From Actinacidiphila oryziradicis (lineage in GTDB: Bacteria; Actinomycetota; Actinomycetes; Streptomycetales; Streptomycetaceae), in NCBI RefSeq assembly GCF_005047355.1, contig NZ_SUMC01000002.1:186001-250000 (forward strand): 64,000 nucleotides of DNA, given 5' to 3'. Numbering within the stretch: position 1 is the first letter of the stretch; each line of letters begins with the position of its first letter. Below, piece after piece: positions 9,986 to 22,281 of the stretch. The notes beneath the pieces are model-generated. The model searched no databases and had not been told where the DNA came from. It was given only the letters and a program-made list of their open reading frames with translations. Made by a program: the position numbers and the translations under genes.

Positions 9986-10948
9986 TTACTGGATCACCAC
10001 CTTGACGACGCCGGTGAGCGCGATCTGGAGGAGGGAGAGCGGAATGAGGACGGTCCAGGCGAACTTCTGCAGCTGGTCCTCGCGCAGCCGTGGGTACGTC
10101 ACCCGCAGCCAGATGACGACGAAAGCGAGGACCGCCGTTTTGAGCAGGGTCCACAACCAGCCGATGCTGTCGGACCACGGGCCGTGCCAGCCGCCGAGGA
10201 AAAGAACGGTGGTCAGCGCGCAGAGCACGACGATCCCTGCGTACTCGGCGAGGAGGAAGAAGGCGAAGCGCAGGCCGGTGTACTCGGTGTACGCCCCGAA
10301 AATGATCTCCGAGTCGGCGACCGGCATATCGAACGGCGGCCTCTGAAGCTCCGCGAGGCCCGCCGTGAAGAAGATGAACGCCCCGACGATCTGCCACGGC
10401 GTCCACCACCACTGGTACGCCTGGACGATGCCCGGCAGCGAGAGCGTCCCGGCCGCCATCGCGACCGACGCCGCCGCGAGCACCATCGGCAGCTCGTACG
10501 CCATCAGCTGCGCGCCGGTGCGCAGGCCGCCCAGCAGGGAGTACTTGTTCGCCGAGGCCCAGCCCGCCATGAGCGAGCCGAGGACGCCGACGCCCAGCAC
10601 GGCGAGTACGAAGAACAGGCCCGCGTCGATGGCCTGGCCGACGAAGCCGTGCGGGCCGACCGGGATGACGATCAGGACGAGGAGGTACGGCAGGAGCGCC
10701 ACGGCGGGCGCGATCTGGAAGACCTTCCGGTCCGCGTCGGCGGGGACGATGTCTTCCTTCTGTGCGAACTTCACACCGTCCGCGACGAGCTGGGCCCAGC
10801 CGTGGAAGCCGCCCGCGTACATCGGGCCGAGGCGGCCCTGCATGTGGGCCATGACCTTGTGCTCGGTCTGGCCCACGGCCAGCGGGAGTACCAGGAAGGC
10901 GACCAGGACGGCGAGCAGTCGCAGGATGACGTCGAGCACGTCGTTCAC
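9986..10948 (-). CDS. nuoH: complex I subunit H, second cluster
   Basis: A 320-residue membrane subunit that connects the Q site to the membrane arm. It shows the conserved [25 protein letters not shown] segment, a loop with several acidic residues ([24 protein letters not shown]), and the C-terminal [14 protein letters not shown]. The GTG start at 10948 overlaps the nuoC2 stop by 4 nt. It is shorter than the NuoH of the complete operon (463 residues) because it lacks that protein's C-terminal extension. Confidence 0.95.
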   Translation of the reverse strand: MNDVLDVILRLLAVLVAFLVLPLAVGQTEHKVMAHMQGRLGPMYAGGFHGWAQLVADGVKFAQKEDIVPADADRKVFQIAPAVALLPYLLVLIVIPVGPHGFVGQAIDAGLFFVLAVLGVGVLGSLMAGWASANKYSLLGGLRTGAQLMAYELPMVLAAASVAMAAGTLSLPGIVQAYQWWWTPWQIVGAFIFFTAGLAELQRPPFDMPVADSEIIFGAYTEYTGLRFAFFLLAEYAGIVVLCALTTVLFLGGWHGPWSDSIGWLWTLLKTAVLAFVVIWLRVTYPRLREDQLQKFAWTVLIPLSLLQIALTGVVKVVIQ

Positions 10949-11790
10949 TGGTTCTCGCCTCCCTCGGTGGTGCCGCCTGCGGCGGGCTTGTCTCCCCCGG
11001 CCTCCTGTGGCTGCTCCCATGGCGCGTCCGGCGTGGGCGGGGCTGCGGGCTGGGCCCGCTGGCTCGCGGAGCCTTCGCTCACGCTGCGGGCGCGCCGGGC
11101 GGGGCGCTCGCCGGACGCAGCGCCTGCCGCACCCGCCGCACCCGCCGCGCGGGGAGTGCGGGCGGCACGGGACGGGGCGGGGGGAAGTTGGCCTTTGAGG
11201 GGGCCCCATTCGTTGGGGTCGGGGACGCCCGGGGGGAGCATCTGGCGGCGCTTGGGGCCGCCGGACGCCCCTCCCACCGCAGGTTCCCCCGGCTCCTTGG
11301 CGCCGGGCCAGGCCTTGGCGACGCGCGCGGCCAGGATGAAGTCCTTGCGCAGGGGATGGCCCTCGAAGCCTTCGGGGAGAAGGAGCGGCACGAGGTGCGG
11401 GTGGCCGGTGAAGGCGATGCCGAACATCTCGTACGTCTCACGCTCGTGCCAGGCGGCACCGGCGTAGACGCCGGTGGCGGTGGGCAGGGCGGGTCCCTCG
11501 TGCGGGAGGGCGGTGCGCACCAGAAGCCGGCGGACGGCCAAGCCGCCGGACGGATCCGGGAGCGCGACGACATGGGCGCAGACGCGGAAGCCGGTGCCGG
11601 GCTCGTCGACGGCGCTGAGCCAGTCGAAAAAGGTGCAGCCGAGGGTGGAGCGGGCGGTCTCCAGGGCTGCGGTCCACGATCCGGCGGGGACGTCGATGGT
11701 GAGCAGGCCGTACGCCTCCTCGCCCGTCGCCTCCTCGCCGAAGAGTTCGGTGACGGCCGTGGGCAGCCAGCCGATGGCGGTACCGGTCAC
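10945..11790 (-). CDS. nuoC: complex I subunit C, second cluster, with Pro/Ala-rich tail
   Basis: A 281-residue protein. Residues 1-170 are the 30-kDa NuoC fold, with the signatures [13 protein letters not shown] and [10 protein letters not shown]. The last 110 residues are low-complexity Pro/Ala/Glu/Arg sequence. NuoC normally pairs with NuoD, but no NuoD follows; nuoH2 starts directly by a GTGA overlap. NuoC2 must therefore either borrow NuoD from the complete operon or work without it. The GTG at 11790 overlaps the nuoB2 stop by 4 nt. It is much more diverged than NuoC of the main operon. Confidence 0.9.
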   Translation of the reverse strand: MTGTAIGWLPTAVTELFGEEATGEEAYGLLTIDVPAGSWTAALETARSTLGCTFFDWLSAVDEPGTGFRVCAHVVALPDPSGGLAVRRLLVRTALPHEGPALPTATGVYAGAAWHERETYEMFGIAFTGHPHLVPLLLPEGFEGHPLRKDFILAARVAKAWPGAKEPGEPAVGGASGGPKRRQMLPPGVPDPNEWGPLKGQLPPAPSRAARTPRAAGAAGAAGAASGERPARRARSVSEGSASQRAQPAAPPTPDAPWEQPQEAGGDKPAAGGTTEGGENQ

Positions 11791-12416
11791 TGCCTGCCCT
11801 CCGGTGCCGCGACCAGGCCGCTCTGCAGGGCGGCGGCGGGCGGGCGGGCCGCGCCGGAGGCGGCGTAGCGGTCGCCGAGCGATTCCCGGGCGATCTTCTC
11901 CTGGAGCTTGAGAATGCCCTGGAGCAGCGCTTCGGGCCGGGGCGGGCAGCCGGGTACGTAGACATCCACGGGGATGATCTGGTCGACGCCCTTGGTGACG
12001 GAGTACGAGTCCCAGTAGGGCCCGCCGCAGTTGGAGCAGGCACCGAAGGAGATCACGTACTTGGGCTCGGGCATCTGCTCGTAGAGCCGCTTGACGGCCG
12101 GGGCCATTTTGTCGGTGACCGTGCCGGAGACGATCATGAGGTCGGCCTGGCGCGGCCCGGGCGCGAAGGGGATGACGCCGAGCCTGATGAAGTCGTGCCG
12201 GGCCATGGAGGCGGCGATGAATTCGATGGCGCAGCAGGCCAGCCCGAAGTTGAAGACCCACAGGCTGTAGCGGCGGCCCCAGTTGAGGACCACCTTCATC
12301 GGCTCGGGGGCCAGACGGGACAGTGTGCCGAGGCGGCGCGGCTCCGGCAGGTCCACGGGTACTGCGGGCACGGCGGGCTCCACGGCGTTCACGGAGTCCA
12401 CAGGGTTCACGTCCAT
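11787..12416 (-). CDS. nuoB: complex I subunit B (cluster N2), second cluster
   Basis: A 209-residue NuoB. All four ligands of the terminal cluster N2 are present: Cys61-Cys62 (LACCAIEF), Cys127 (GACSNCGG) and Cys157 (VPGCPPRPE). N- and C-terminal extensions of about 35 and 30 residues are specific to this copy. The ATG at 12416 lies within the end of nuoA2 (10-nt overlap). With N2 intact, electrons could reach quinone if a NuoD partner is present. Confidence 0.96.
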   Translation of the reverse strand: MDVNPVDSVNAVEPAVPAVPVDLPEPRRLGTLSRLAPEPMKVVLNWGRRYSLWVFNFGLACCAIEFIAASMARHDFIRLGVIPFAPGPRQADLMIVSGTVTDKMAPAVKRLYEQMPEPKYVISFGACSNCGGPYWDSYSVTKGVDQIIPVDVYVPGCPPRPEALLQGILKLQEKIARESLGDRYAASGAARPPAAALQSGLVAAPEGRQ

Positions 12417-12775
12417 TCGAGGACGCCCTTCTTCCAGGCGTACAGCAGACCGACAGCGAGGAAGCCGAGGAAGACGAACATCTCCACCAGTGTCGCGCCG
12501 CCGTATCCCTTGGCGGCGAAGACCGTCGCCCAGGGGAAGAGGAAGATCGAGTCCACCGCGAAGACCACGTAGAGGAAGGAGTACACGTAGTAGCGGATCT
12601 GGGTGTGCGCCCAGCCCTCACCCACCGGGTCGACCCCGCATTCGTAGGTAAGCAGCTTCTCCGGCGTCGGCACGACAGGGCGGAGCAGCCGCCCGGCCCC
12701 GAAGGCCACGGCGACAAAGAGCACTCCGACCACCGCGACCAGGCCGACGACCGAGTAGCCGTGGAAGTAGTCCAC
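12407..12775 (-). CDS. nuoA: complex I subunit A, first gene of the second nuo cluster
   Basis: A 122-residue, three-helix membrane subunit with the family motif [14 protein letters not shown] and the [14 protein letters not shown] helix. The GTG start at 12775 heads the operon, and the promoter must lie in the 192-nt gap to the divergent sensor-kinase gene. All ten genes of the operon are packed with overlaps or gaps of 3 nt or less. Confidence 0.95.
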   Translation of the reverse strand: MDYFHGYSVVGLVAVVGVLFVAVAFGAGRLLRPVVPTPEKLLTYECGVDPVGEGWAHTQIRYYVYSFLYVVFAVDSIFLFPWATVFAAKGYGGATLVEMFVFLGFLAVGLLYAWKKGVLEWT

Positions 12776-12967
12776 GTCCGTCCGCCCCTTTACTACCTCG
12801 TGTCCAGCGATCCCGGTGGATCTTTAGACGATCTGTACGGAGGGGAGTCTAGGCCCTGCCTATGAAGAGGGAAGCAACCGCGTTCGACAGCGGTCGGGAT
12901 AACCCCACCTTGTCCAGTCCTGCGGGCTCCATGGCGCGACCGGGCCGTCCGGCGGCAGGCTGGGCCC

Positions 12968-14140
12968 ATGATTGCCCGCGCCGATACTCCTGCGCCCGAA
13001 GACGCCGCTGCGCTGCCGCCCCTCCGGCCACCGCTGTCGGCGGCTACCTGGAAGGAGATCAGCTTTCTGCTGACAAACCTACCGGTGGATCTGGTCGGCT
13101 TCATCTATGTCGTGATCCTGTTGACGCTGGGCATCGGCCTCTCCTTCACCGTGGTCGGCCTGCCCGTGCTGGCCACCGGTCTGATCGGCTGCCGCTTCCT
13201 CGGCCGGCTCGAGCGCGGGCGGGCGCGGGCACTGCTCGGCGTGCACGTCGACCGGCCGACGCCGTGGCGGCGCCGGACGCTCGGCTTTCTGCCGTGGCTG
13301 TGGGCGTCGCTGAAAGACCCGGTGGCGTGGCGGCACGCCCTGTACTTCTTCATACGGCTGCCATGGGGCATCGCCACCTTCACCGTAATACTCGTGTCGC
13401 TTTTCGTGGCATGGCCGGTGCTGCCCTGGCTGGCGCGCGGGCTGGCCAACGCCGACCGCGCGATGGTGCTTGGGCTGCTGTCGCCGTCGAACGAGCTGGA
13501 GCGGCGGATAGCCGAGCTGGAGTCCGACAGGGGGGTCGTCGTCGACACGGTCGCCGCCGATCTGCGGCGGATCGAGCGCGATCTGCACGACGGGGCGCAG
13601 GCGCGGCTGGTCGCCCTTGCCATGGACCTCGGGCTGGCGAAGGAGAAGCTGCTGGACGGCCAGGCCGACGAAACCGTGGCCAAGATGATCGACGACGCCC
13701 ATGGGGAGGTCAAGCTGGCCCTTCAGGAGCTGCGCGATCTGGCGCGCGGCATCCATCCGGCGATCCTGACCGACCGGGGGCTGGACGCCGCGCTGTCCTC
13801 GGTCGCGGCCCGGTGCACCGTGCCGGTGGCCGTTGCGGTGGATCTGGCGTCCCGGCCCGCTGCCGCGATCGAGGGGATCGCGTACTTCACCGTCTCGGAG
13901 CTGCTGCAGAACGTCAGCAAGCACAGCGGCGCGGCGACCGCCGGCGTGGAGCTCTGGCGGTCCGGCGACCGCCTGATGATCCAGGTCCGGGACGACGGGC
14001 GCGGCGGCGCCGAAGCCGCCTGCGGTACGGGGCTGGCCGGCCTGGCGGCGCGGCTCGGGGCGGTCGACGGGCTGCTCGTCGTCGCCTCCCCCGTCGGCGG
14101 GCCGACCACGGTCACCGCCGAGCTCCCCTGGCGCGCGTAG
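12968..14140 (+). CDS. sensor histidine kinase (HisKA_3 type), first of a tandem pair
   Basis: A 390-residue membrane sensor kinase. The N-terminal half carries about four transmembrane segments in the 'putative sensor' arrangement of Streptomyces kinases (TWKEISFLLTNLPVDLVGFIY; WRHALYFFIRLPWG). A coiled linker (ELERRIAELESDRG) leads to the HisKA_3 dimerisation domain with His207 (RIERDLHDGAQARL), then a HATPase_c domain with the N-box Asn315 (ELLQNVSKHSG) and DDGRGG. It is divergent from nuoA2. The kinase core is nearly the same as in the next gene, so the pair arose by duplication. It presumably phosphorylates the regulator two genes downstream. Confidence 0.93.
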   Translation: MIARADTPAPEDAAALPPLRPPLSAATWKEISFLLTNLPVDLVGFIYVVILLTLGIGLSFTVVGLPVLATGLIGCRFLGRLERGRARALLGVHVDRPTPWRRRTLGFLPWLWASLKDPVAWRHALYFFIRLPWGIATFTVILVSLFVAWPVLPWLARGLANADRAMVLGLLSPSNELERRIAELESDRGVVVDTVAADLRRIERDLHDGAQARLVALAMDLGLAKEKLLDGQADETVAKMIDDAHGEVKLALQELRDLARGIHPAILTDRGLDAALSSVAARCTVPVAVAVDLASRPAAAIEGIAYFTVSELLQNVSKHSGAATAGVELWRSGDRLMIQVRDDGRGGAEAACGTGLAGLAARLGAVDGLLVVASPVGGPTTVTAELPWRA

Positions 14141-14251
14141 AGGTAGGGATATCCCCCGGCCGAAGAGGCCGATCGGCACCATGGGCGGGCAAGCGATGTT
14201 CCGGGACGCTGAAAGCGCAAAGCCCACCGCTCATGAGGGACGGTCGCGATC

Positions 14252-15592
14252 ATGGACTACGGCGACAACGACGCCTACGGCTTCCCGTCGGAGACACGGC
14301 GGCACCGCCTGCCGGCGGTATTGCGCGCTCCGGTGGAGGCCCGTACCTGGCGGGAGTTCCTGTACCTGCTGCTGAATCTCCCGATGGGGATCGTGGGCTT
14401 CGTCTACGCCGTGACGATGCTGTCGCTGGGCGCGGGCCTGCTGGTCACGTTCCTGGGGGTGCCGGTGCTGGGGGCGCTGCTGGCCGGGTGCCGCGGCCTC
14501 GGCATCGTGGAGCGGGCACGGGCGCGCAAGCTGCTGCGGCACGATGTGCCGGAGCCGGCGCGGACGCCGGGGCGGGGGCAGGGGTTCATGGCGTGGCTGG
14601 GGGCGCAGTTCAGGAGCGGGGTGTCGTGGCGGCATGTGCTGTACTGCCTCGCGCACTTCCCGTGGGGGGTGTTCAGCTTCGTCCTGTCGGTCACCCTCTT
14701 CACATACGGCTGGGGCGCCTTCACGTACCCGCTGTGGAAGTGGGTCTTCCCGGCCTACCTCGGCCAGCCCGGCGTGCAGTTGTACGGAGACGGGCACGGC
14801 CGGAGCTGGTACCTGGACTCGCCGCTGGAGCAGTTGGCCACGTCCGGCATCGGGCTGGTGATGGTGCTGGGCACGCCGTGGGTGATCCGGGGCATGGCGT
14901 ACGTCGACCGGGGGCTGGTGTCGGGGCTGCTCGGTCCGGCGGGGCCGACGGCGCTGGCCACGCGGGTGACCGAGCTGGAGTCGGACCGTGGGGTCGTCGT
15001 CGACACGGCGGCGGCGGACCTGCGGCGCATCGAGCGGGACCTCCATGACGGGGCACAGGCACGGCTGGTGGCCCTTGCCATGGACCTGGGCCTGGCAAAG
15101 GAGAAGCTGACGGAGGACCCGGAGGCGGCGGCGAAGATGGTCGGCGAGGCACACGGGGAGGTGAAGCTGGCCCTTCAGGAGCTGCGGGACCTGGCGCGTG
15201 GCATCCACCCGGCGGTACTGACGGACCGGGGCCTGGACGCGGCACTGTCGTCGCTGGCGGCGCGGTGCACGATGCCGGTGTCGGTGGAGGTGGACCTGCC
15301 GGCCCGGCCGGTGCCGGCGATCGAGGGGATCGCGTACTTCACGGTCTCGGAGCTGCTGCAGAACGTCAGCAAGCACAGTGGGGGTTCGCGGGCGACGGTG
15401 GATGTCTGGCGGGCGGCGGACCGCCTCATGATCCATGTGAGCGACAACGGGCGCGGTGGCGCGAGCGCGGACGCCGGTTCCGGGCTGGCGGGGCTCACGG
15501 AGCGTCTCGGCGCGGTGGACGGGGTGCTGGCGGTGGACTCCCCGCCGGGCGGCCCGACCAGGATCGCGGCGGAGCTGCCCTGGCGCGTGTAA
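14252..15592 (+). CDS. sensor histidine kinase, second of the tandem pair
   Basis: A 446-residue paralogue of the preceding kinase. The same sensor helices (TWREFLYLLLNLPMGIVGFVY) and the same catalytic core are present: His265 in RIERDLHDGAQARLV, the ELLQNVSKHSG N-box near 373, and SDNGRGG. It differs by an insertion of about 50 residues in the extracytoplasmic/sensor part (about 160-210, with YGDGHGRSWYLDSPLEQL), which could give a different input. The ATG at 14252 lies 111 nt after the first kinase, and the response regulator follows. Confidence 0.93.
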   Translation: MDYGDNDAYGFPSETRRHRLPAVLRAPVEARTWREFLYLLLNLPMGIVGFVYAVTMLSLGAGLLVTFLGVPVLGALLAGCRGLGIVERARARKLLRHDVPEPARTPGRGQGFMAWLGAQFRSGVSWRHVLYCLAHFPWGVFSFVLSVTLFTYGWGAFTYPLWKWVFPAYLGQPGVQLYGDGHGRSWYLDSPLEQLATSGIGLVMVLGTPWVIRGMAYVDRGLVSGLLGPAGPTALATRVTELESDRGVVVDTAAADLRRIERDLHDGAQARLVALAMDLGLAKEKLTEDPEAAAKMVGEAHGEVKLALQELRDLARGIHPAVLTDRGLDAALSSLAARCTMPVSVEVDLPARPVPAIEGIAYFTVSELLQNVSKHSGGSRATVDVWRAADRLMIHVSDNGRGGASADAGSGLAGLTERLGAVDGVLAVDSPPGGPTRIAAELPWRV

Positions 15593-15695
15593 GAGGCCGC
15601 ACAGGACCGGAAGGCGTTGACGACCCGGCGCGCCCGGGCCCCGAAGCTGGAATGCTGGGGGGAGGGGTCGGATCAACGGGTGGGGGATCAGCGCC

Positions 15696-16415
15696 GTGGA
15701 GCGTCTGGAACGTACGGATGGTGCGGGCCGTGCGGAACGTGTGGAGGACGGCAAGGTGCGGGTAGTCATCGCTGAGGACTCGGTGCTGCTCCGGGACGGC
15801 CTGACCCGGCTGCTGACCGACCGGGGGCATGACGTGGTCGCGGGGGTGGGCGACGCGGTGGCGCTGGTCAGGGTGGTCGGCGAGATGGCGCGGGAGGGCT
15901 CGATGCCGGATGTGGTGGTGGCGGACGTACGCATGCCGCCGACGCATACGGACGAGGGTGTGCGGGCGGCGGTCCAGCTGCGCCGGGACCACCCGGAGCT
16001 GGGGGTGCTGGTGCTGTCGCAGTACGTGGAGGAGCGGTACGCGACCGAGCTGCTGGCCGGCAGCAGCCGAGGCGTCGGGTATCTGCTGAAGGACCGGGTG
16101 GCCGAAGTCCGGGAGTTCGTGGACGCGGTGGTGCGGGTGGCGGCCGGCGGGACCGCGCTGGACCCGGAGGTGGTGGCGCAGTTGCTCGGGCGCAGCCGTA
16201 AGCAGTATGTGCTGGCGGGGCTGACGCCGAGGGAGCGGGAGGTCCTGGGGCTGATGGCGGAGGGGCGGACGAACTCGGCGGTCGCGAAGCAGCTGGTGGT
16301 GAGCGACGGGGCGGTCGAGAAGCACGTCAGCAATATCTTCCTGAAGCTGGGGCTGGCGCCGAGCGAGGGGGACCACCGGCGGGTGCTGGCCGTGCTCACG
16401 TATCTCAATTCATGA
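15696..16415 (+). CDS. LuxR/NarL-family response regulator
   Basis: A 239-residue regulator. The receiver domain begins at about residue 21 (VRVVIAEDSVLLRDGL), with the phospho-acceptor Asp77 in VVVADVRMPP; the HTH is near 172-230 (LTPREREVLGLMAEGRTNSAVAKQL). A second possible start, GTG at 15756, lies just before the receiver domain and has GGAGG upstream. It may be the true start, because the first 20 residues are low-complexity. It probably receives phosphate from both upstream kinases. Targets are unknown; nuo2 and korAB are the obvious neighbours. Confidence 0.93.
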   Translation: MERLERTDGAGRAERVEDGKVRVVIAEDSVLLRDGLTRLLTDRGHDVVAGVGDAVALVRVVGEMAREGSMPDVVVADVRMPPTHTDEGVRAAVQLRRDHPELGVLVLSQYVEERYATELLAGSSRGVGYLLKDRVAEVREFVDAVVRVAAGGTALDPEVVAQLLGRSRKQYVLAGLTPREREVLGLMAEGRTNSAVAKQLVVSDGAVEKHVSNIFLKLGLAPSEGDHRRVLAVLTYLNS

Positions 16416-16446
16416 CGGTGACAGCCCCGGGGGTCAGCCCAGGGCC

Positions 16447-16486
16447 CGAGCACAGGACCAGGACTACGAGCACAGGACCAGGACTA
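16447..16486. repeat. perfect 20-bp tandem duplication
   Basis: CGAGCACAGGACCAGGACTA occurs twice in tandem with no mismatch in the region between the response regulator and korA. Only two units, so not a CRISPR array. Confidence 0.9.
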
Positions 16487-16506
16487 AAGGACCACTGAGG
16501 CGCACC

Positions 16507-16543
16507 TTGCGCTGCAAGCGCAACAGGGGTGGCAAACCGCCAC
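16507..16543 (+). terminator. two small hairpins between the response regulator and korA
   Basis: TTGCGC/GCGCAA (16507-16523, 5-nt loop) followed by GTGGC/GCCAC (16529-16543). They lie about 90 nt after the regulator stop and 145 nt before korA. They could terminate the upstream mRNA or structure the korA leader. No U-run. Confidence 0.35.
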
Positions 16544-16687
16544 AAAACATGGCAGACGGGGGGCTCGACGTGGCGCCTGCAATGCGAAATAGCCAGGGAA
16601 GGCGACCCTTACCGACGTACGATGGCGCGTGGGACAGAAGGTCACGACCAGGGTCGTGTGCCGCCGCCTCTAAGGAGGTCCGATTCA

Positions 16688-19703
<3,016 letters not shown>

Positions 19704-19737
19704 CCGCCGGTACAAGCCGGTAAGGGTGGCGTACGGG

Positions 19738-19775
19738 TGCCCGGCCGGGGAGTCTGACGACACCCGGGCCGGGCA
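19738..19775 (+). terminator. hairpin after korB
   Basis: TGCCCGGCC / GGCCGGGCA stem of 9 bp with a 20-nt loop, 35 nt after the korB stop. It lies between korB and the next gene. No U-run, which is common in Streptomyces terminators. Confidence 0.5.
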
Positions 19776-19792
19776 GCCGTTCTGCTAGGGGT

Positions 19793-21775
19793 ATGGCCGC
19801 CACCACCAGCAAGTCCGAGACCCTCCGCGACCCGCTGTCGTACCGCCTCAAACTGCTGCTGCTCGGACCGCCGCTGGTCTCCGAGCGGCTGAAGCACGAG
19901 AAGCTCAGCAACCCCATGGCGCTGGGGGTGCTCGCCTCCGACTGCGTCTCGTCGACCGCGTACGGCACCGAGGAGATGCTCCGCATCCTCGTGCCGGTTG
20001 TCGGGGTGGCGGCCTTCACCCTCGTGCTGCCGGTGACCGGGGCGATCCTGCTGGTCCTGCTGCTGCTCACGCTCTCCTACAGCGACGTCGTGATGATCTA
20101 CACCCGGGCGGGCGGCTCGTATGTCGTCGCCCGCGAGAACTTCGGGCCGGACATCGCGCAGATCGCCTCCGTGGCGCTGCTCGTCGACTACATCGTCACC
20201 GTCGCCGTCCAGGTCTCGGCGGGCACGAACGCGCTGATCTCGCTCGCCCATCTGCTCGGCGACTACTCCCCCCGCCTCGACCGGTTCCAGCTTCCGGTCA
20301 GCGCCGCCGTCATCGTCCTGCTCGCCTACGGCAACCTGCGCGGAATCCGCGAGGCCGGCCGGGTCTTCGCGCTTCCCGCCTATCTCTTCATCGCCGGCGC
20401 CGGATCGATGCTGCTGGTCGGCGCCGTGCGCTGGGCCACCGGCGGCCTGCCGCACGCCGAAATCCACACCCCCGGCGCCATCCCCCTCGGCCATCCGGGC
20501 AACGGCTGGCTGTACGGCGCCTCCCTGTTCATGGTGCTGCGGTCCTTCGCCAACGGCGGCTCGTCACTCACCGGCCTGGAGGCCATCTCCAACGGCATCT
20601 CCGCCTTCCGCGAGCCCCAGGGCCTCAACGCCCGCCGCACCCTCATCGCCATGAGCTGCATCCTCGGCGTCCTGGTGCTCGGAGTGTCCGTGCTGGCCCA
20701 CCTCACCCACGCCATCCCGTACCGGGCCGGCACGCCCACCGTGATCGCCCAGGAGGCCCACCTCGTCTTCGGCCACGGCTGGATCGGCCAGGCCGCGCTG
20801 GTCTTCATGCAGCTCGCCACGGCGCTCATCCTCTACACCGGCGCCAACACCCCCTTCACCGGCTTTCCCTACCTGGCCAGCTTTATCGCCGAGGACCGTT
20901 TCCTGCCGCGCTGGCTCACCCGGCGCGGACACCGGCTCGCCTTCTCCAACGGGATCATCGCGCTGTCCACGGTCTCGATGGCCCTGCTGCTGGTCACCCG
21001 CGCCAATGTCGACAAGCTGGTCGCGCTGTACGCCATCGGCGTCTTCACCGCCTTCACCATGGCCGGCGCCGGGCTGACCGCCTACCACCTGCGACGGCGC
21101 GAGCGAGGGCGCCGCTGGAAGCTCGGCGTCAACGCGGCGTCGGCCGTCGTCTCCGCCCTGGTCGTGGTCATCTTCGCGATCACGAAATTCACCGAGGGGG
21201 CCTGGCTGGTCGTTGTGATCTTCCCGCTCGGGGTGTGGGCGCTGATGCGAATCAACCGCGAGTACCGCCTGGAGGCCGCCGCCCTGGAGTCGTTCTCCGT
21301 CGTGGGCGAGCGCGAGCTGCCGGTCTGGCGGCGCCACATCATCTACGTACTCGTGGACGCCCTGGACCTGGCGACCGTCAAGGCACTGCGCTACGCCCAC
21401 GCCGTCAACCCGGACTCGGTCCGGGCCGTGCACTTCGTCATCGACGAGCCCCGCGCCAAGCTCCTGGCGCGGCGCTGGCAGGACTCCCCCAGCACCACCG
21501 TCCCGCTGGAACTGGTCGACTGCCCGGACCGGCGGCTGCGGCACGCGGTGGTCGAGTTCGCCGCCAGGGCCACCGAGGACGCGGACACAGCGCTGACGCT
21601 GCTGGTGCCTCGCCGGGCGTATCCACCACTGATCGGCTTTCTGCTGCACCGGGGGACGGGTGAGGTGCTGGCCAAGGCGCTGGACCATCTGCCGGATGTG
21701 GCGGTGACGATCCTGCCGTTCGACGTGGCCCGGGCGATCCGTGAGCTCCAGGCCGGCCGGCGGCCGAGGCCGTGA
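19793..21775 (+). CDS. APC-superfamily permease (KimA-like)
   Basis: A 660-residue transporter with about 12 transmembrane segments up to residue 490, then a 160-residue cytoplasmic domain. The segment LASDCVSSTAYGTEEML at the first helix and the soluble tail resemble the KimA-type potassium/proton branch of the APC superfamily. An amino-acid permease is the alternative. The ATG at 19793 has only a weak TAGGGG ahead. It is separated from korB by a hairpin and probably forms its own unit. Substrate not provable from sequence. Confidence 0.85.
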   Translation: MAATTSKSETLRDPLSYRLKLLLLGPPLVSERLKHEKLSNPMALGVLASDCVSSTAYGTEEMLRILVPVVGVAAFTLVLPVTGAILLVLLLLTLSYSDVVMIYTRAGGSYVVARENFGPDIAQIASVALLVDYIVTVAVQVSAGTNALISLAHLLGDYSPRLDRFQLPVSAAVIVLLAYGNLRGIREAGRVFALPAYLFIAGAGSMLLVGAVRWATGGLPHAEIHTPGAIPLGHPGNGWLYGASLFMVLRSFANGGSSLTGLEAISNGISAFREPQGLNARRTLIAMSCILGVLVLGVSVLAHLTHAIPYRAGTPTVIAQEAHLVFGHGWIGQAALVFMQLATALILYTGANTPFTGFPYLASFIAEDRFLPRWLTRRGHRLAFSNGIIALSTVSMALLLVTRANVDKLVALYAIGVFTAFTMAGAGLTAYHLRRRERGRRWKLGVNAASAVVSALVVVIFAITKFTEGAWLVVVIFPLGVWALMRINREYRLEAAALESFSVVGERELPVWRRHIIYVLVDALDLATVKALRYAHAVNPDSVRAVHFVIDEPRAKLLARRWQDSPSTTVPLELVDCPDRRLRHAVVEFAARATEDADTALTLLVPRRAYPPLIGFLLHRGTGEVLAKALDHLPDVAVTILPFDVARAIRELQAGRRPRP

Positions 21776-22281
21776 GTGCCAATCGGCTCAGCCGTCCGCG
21801 GGACCCTCGGCGGAGACCTCCCCGATGCCCGCCGCGCCCACTCCTCCTGCATCGCGTACAGGCGCAGGCCGTACTCGAGGGCGAGTCGGCCGTTGGTGGT
21901 CAGCATGTCTTGAGCGCCCCGTACCTGACCTACCATCGCGCCGACGCCGGCGGCGAACTCACCGTCACCCGTCCCATCCACGTAGCCGCGCCCACGATGA
22001 TCTCCCCCGCCGGCTTCCACGGCAACTGGCTCCCCGACGCCTGACCGAATACCGACCGCTTGCGGTGTCGACGGCGCGGGCGACCACCAGCACCGGAACG
22101 CTTGCCAGCCGCAGGAGGCCTTGGTGGAGGTCGGCGCGGCGCTCCGACCCCTCGGGTCTGCCCGGACCGGGCCACACCCTTGCGCAGCACATTCAGGACC
22201 TTTCCGGCCTGAGCCCCCGGACTGAACCAGCGCCATGCGCCACGGTCGCAGCGGGGGGACAAGAGGCCATTGACCCAAGGG
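21776..22281. other. gene-free, apparently degenerate region
   Basis: About 500 bases between the permease stop and the HxlR gene. Short frames in several phases show fragments with protein-like composition (for example minus-strand LALEYGLRLYAMQEEW near 21.8-21.9 kb) but no intact start-to-stop gene with a ribosome binding site. Probably decayed coding DNA; I could not name the parent gene. Confidence 0.4.

Noticed and set aside
10945-11790. NuoCD fusion in the second nuo cluster
   Set aside because: No 49-kDa subunit motifs (such as GPQHPSTHG) appear in NuoC2 or in the space up to nuoH2; the extra sequence is low-complexity.
12862-15048. 728-codon frame running through both kinase genes
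   Set aside because: It lies in the wrong phase over two kinases with intact H, N and G boxes; its own translation is Arg/Gly/Ala-rich low complexity.
16447-16486. CRISPR array
   Set aside because: Only two directly adjacent copies, no spacers, no cas genes anywhere in the window.
21790-21910. PadR-like regulator fragment on the minus strand
   Set aside because: A few residues resemble such a C-terminus (LALEYGLRLYAMQEEW), but no helix-turn-helix, start codon or neighbouring match supports it.
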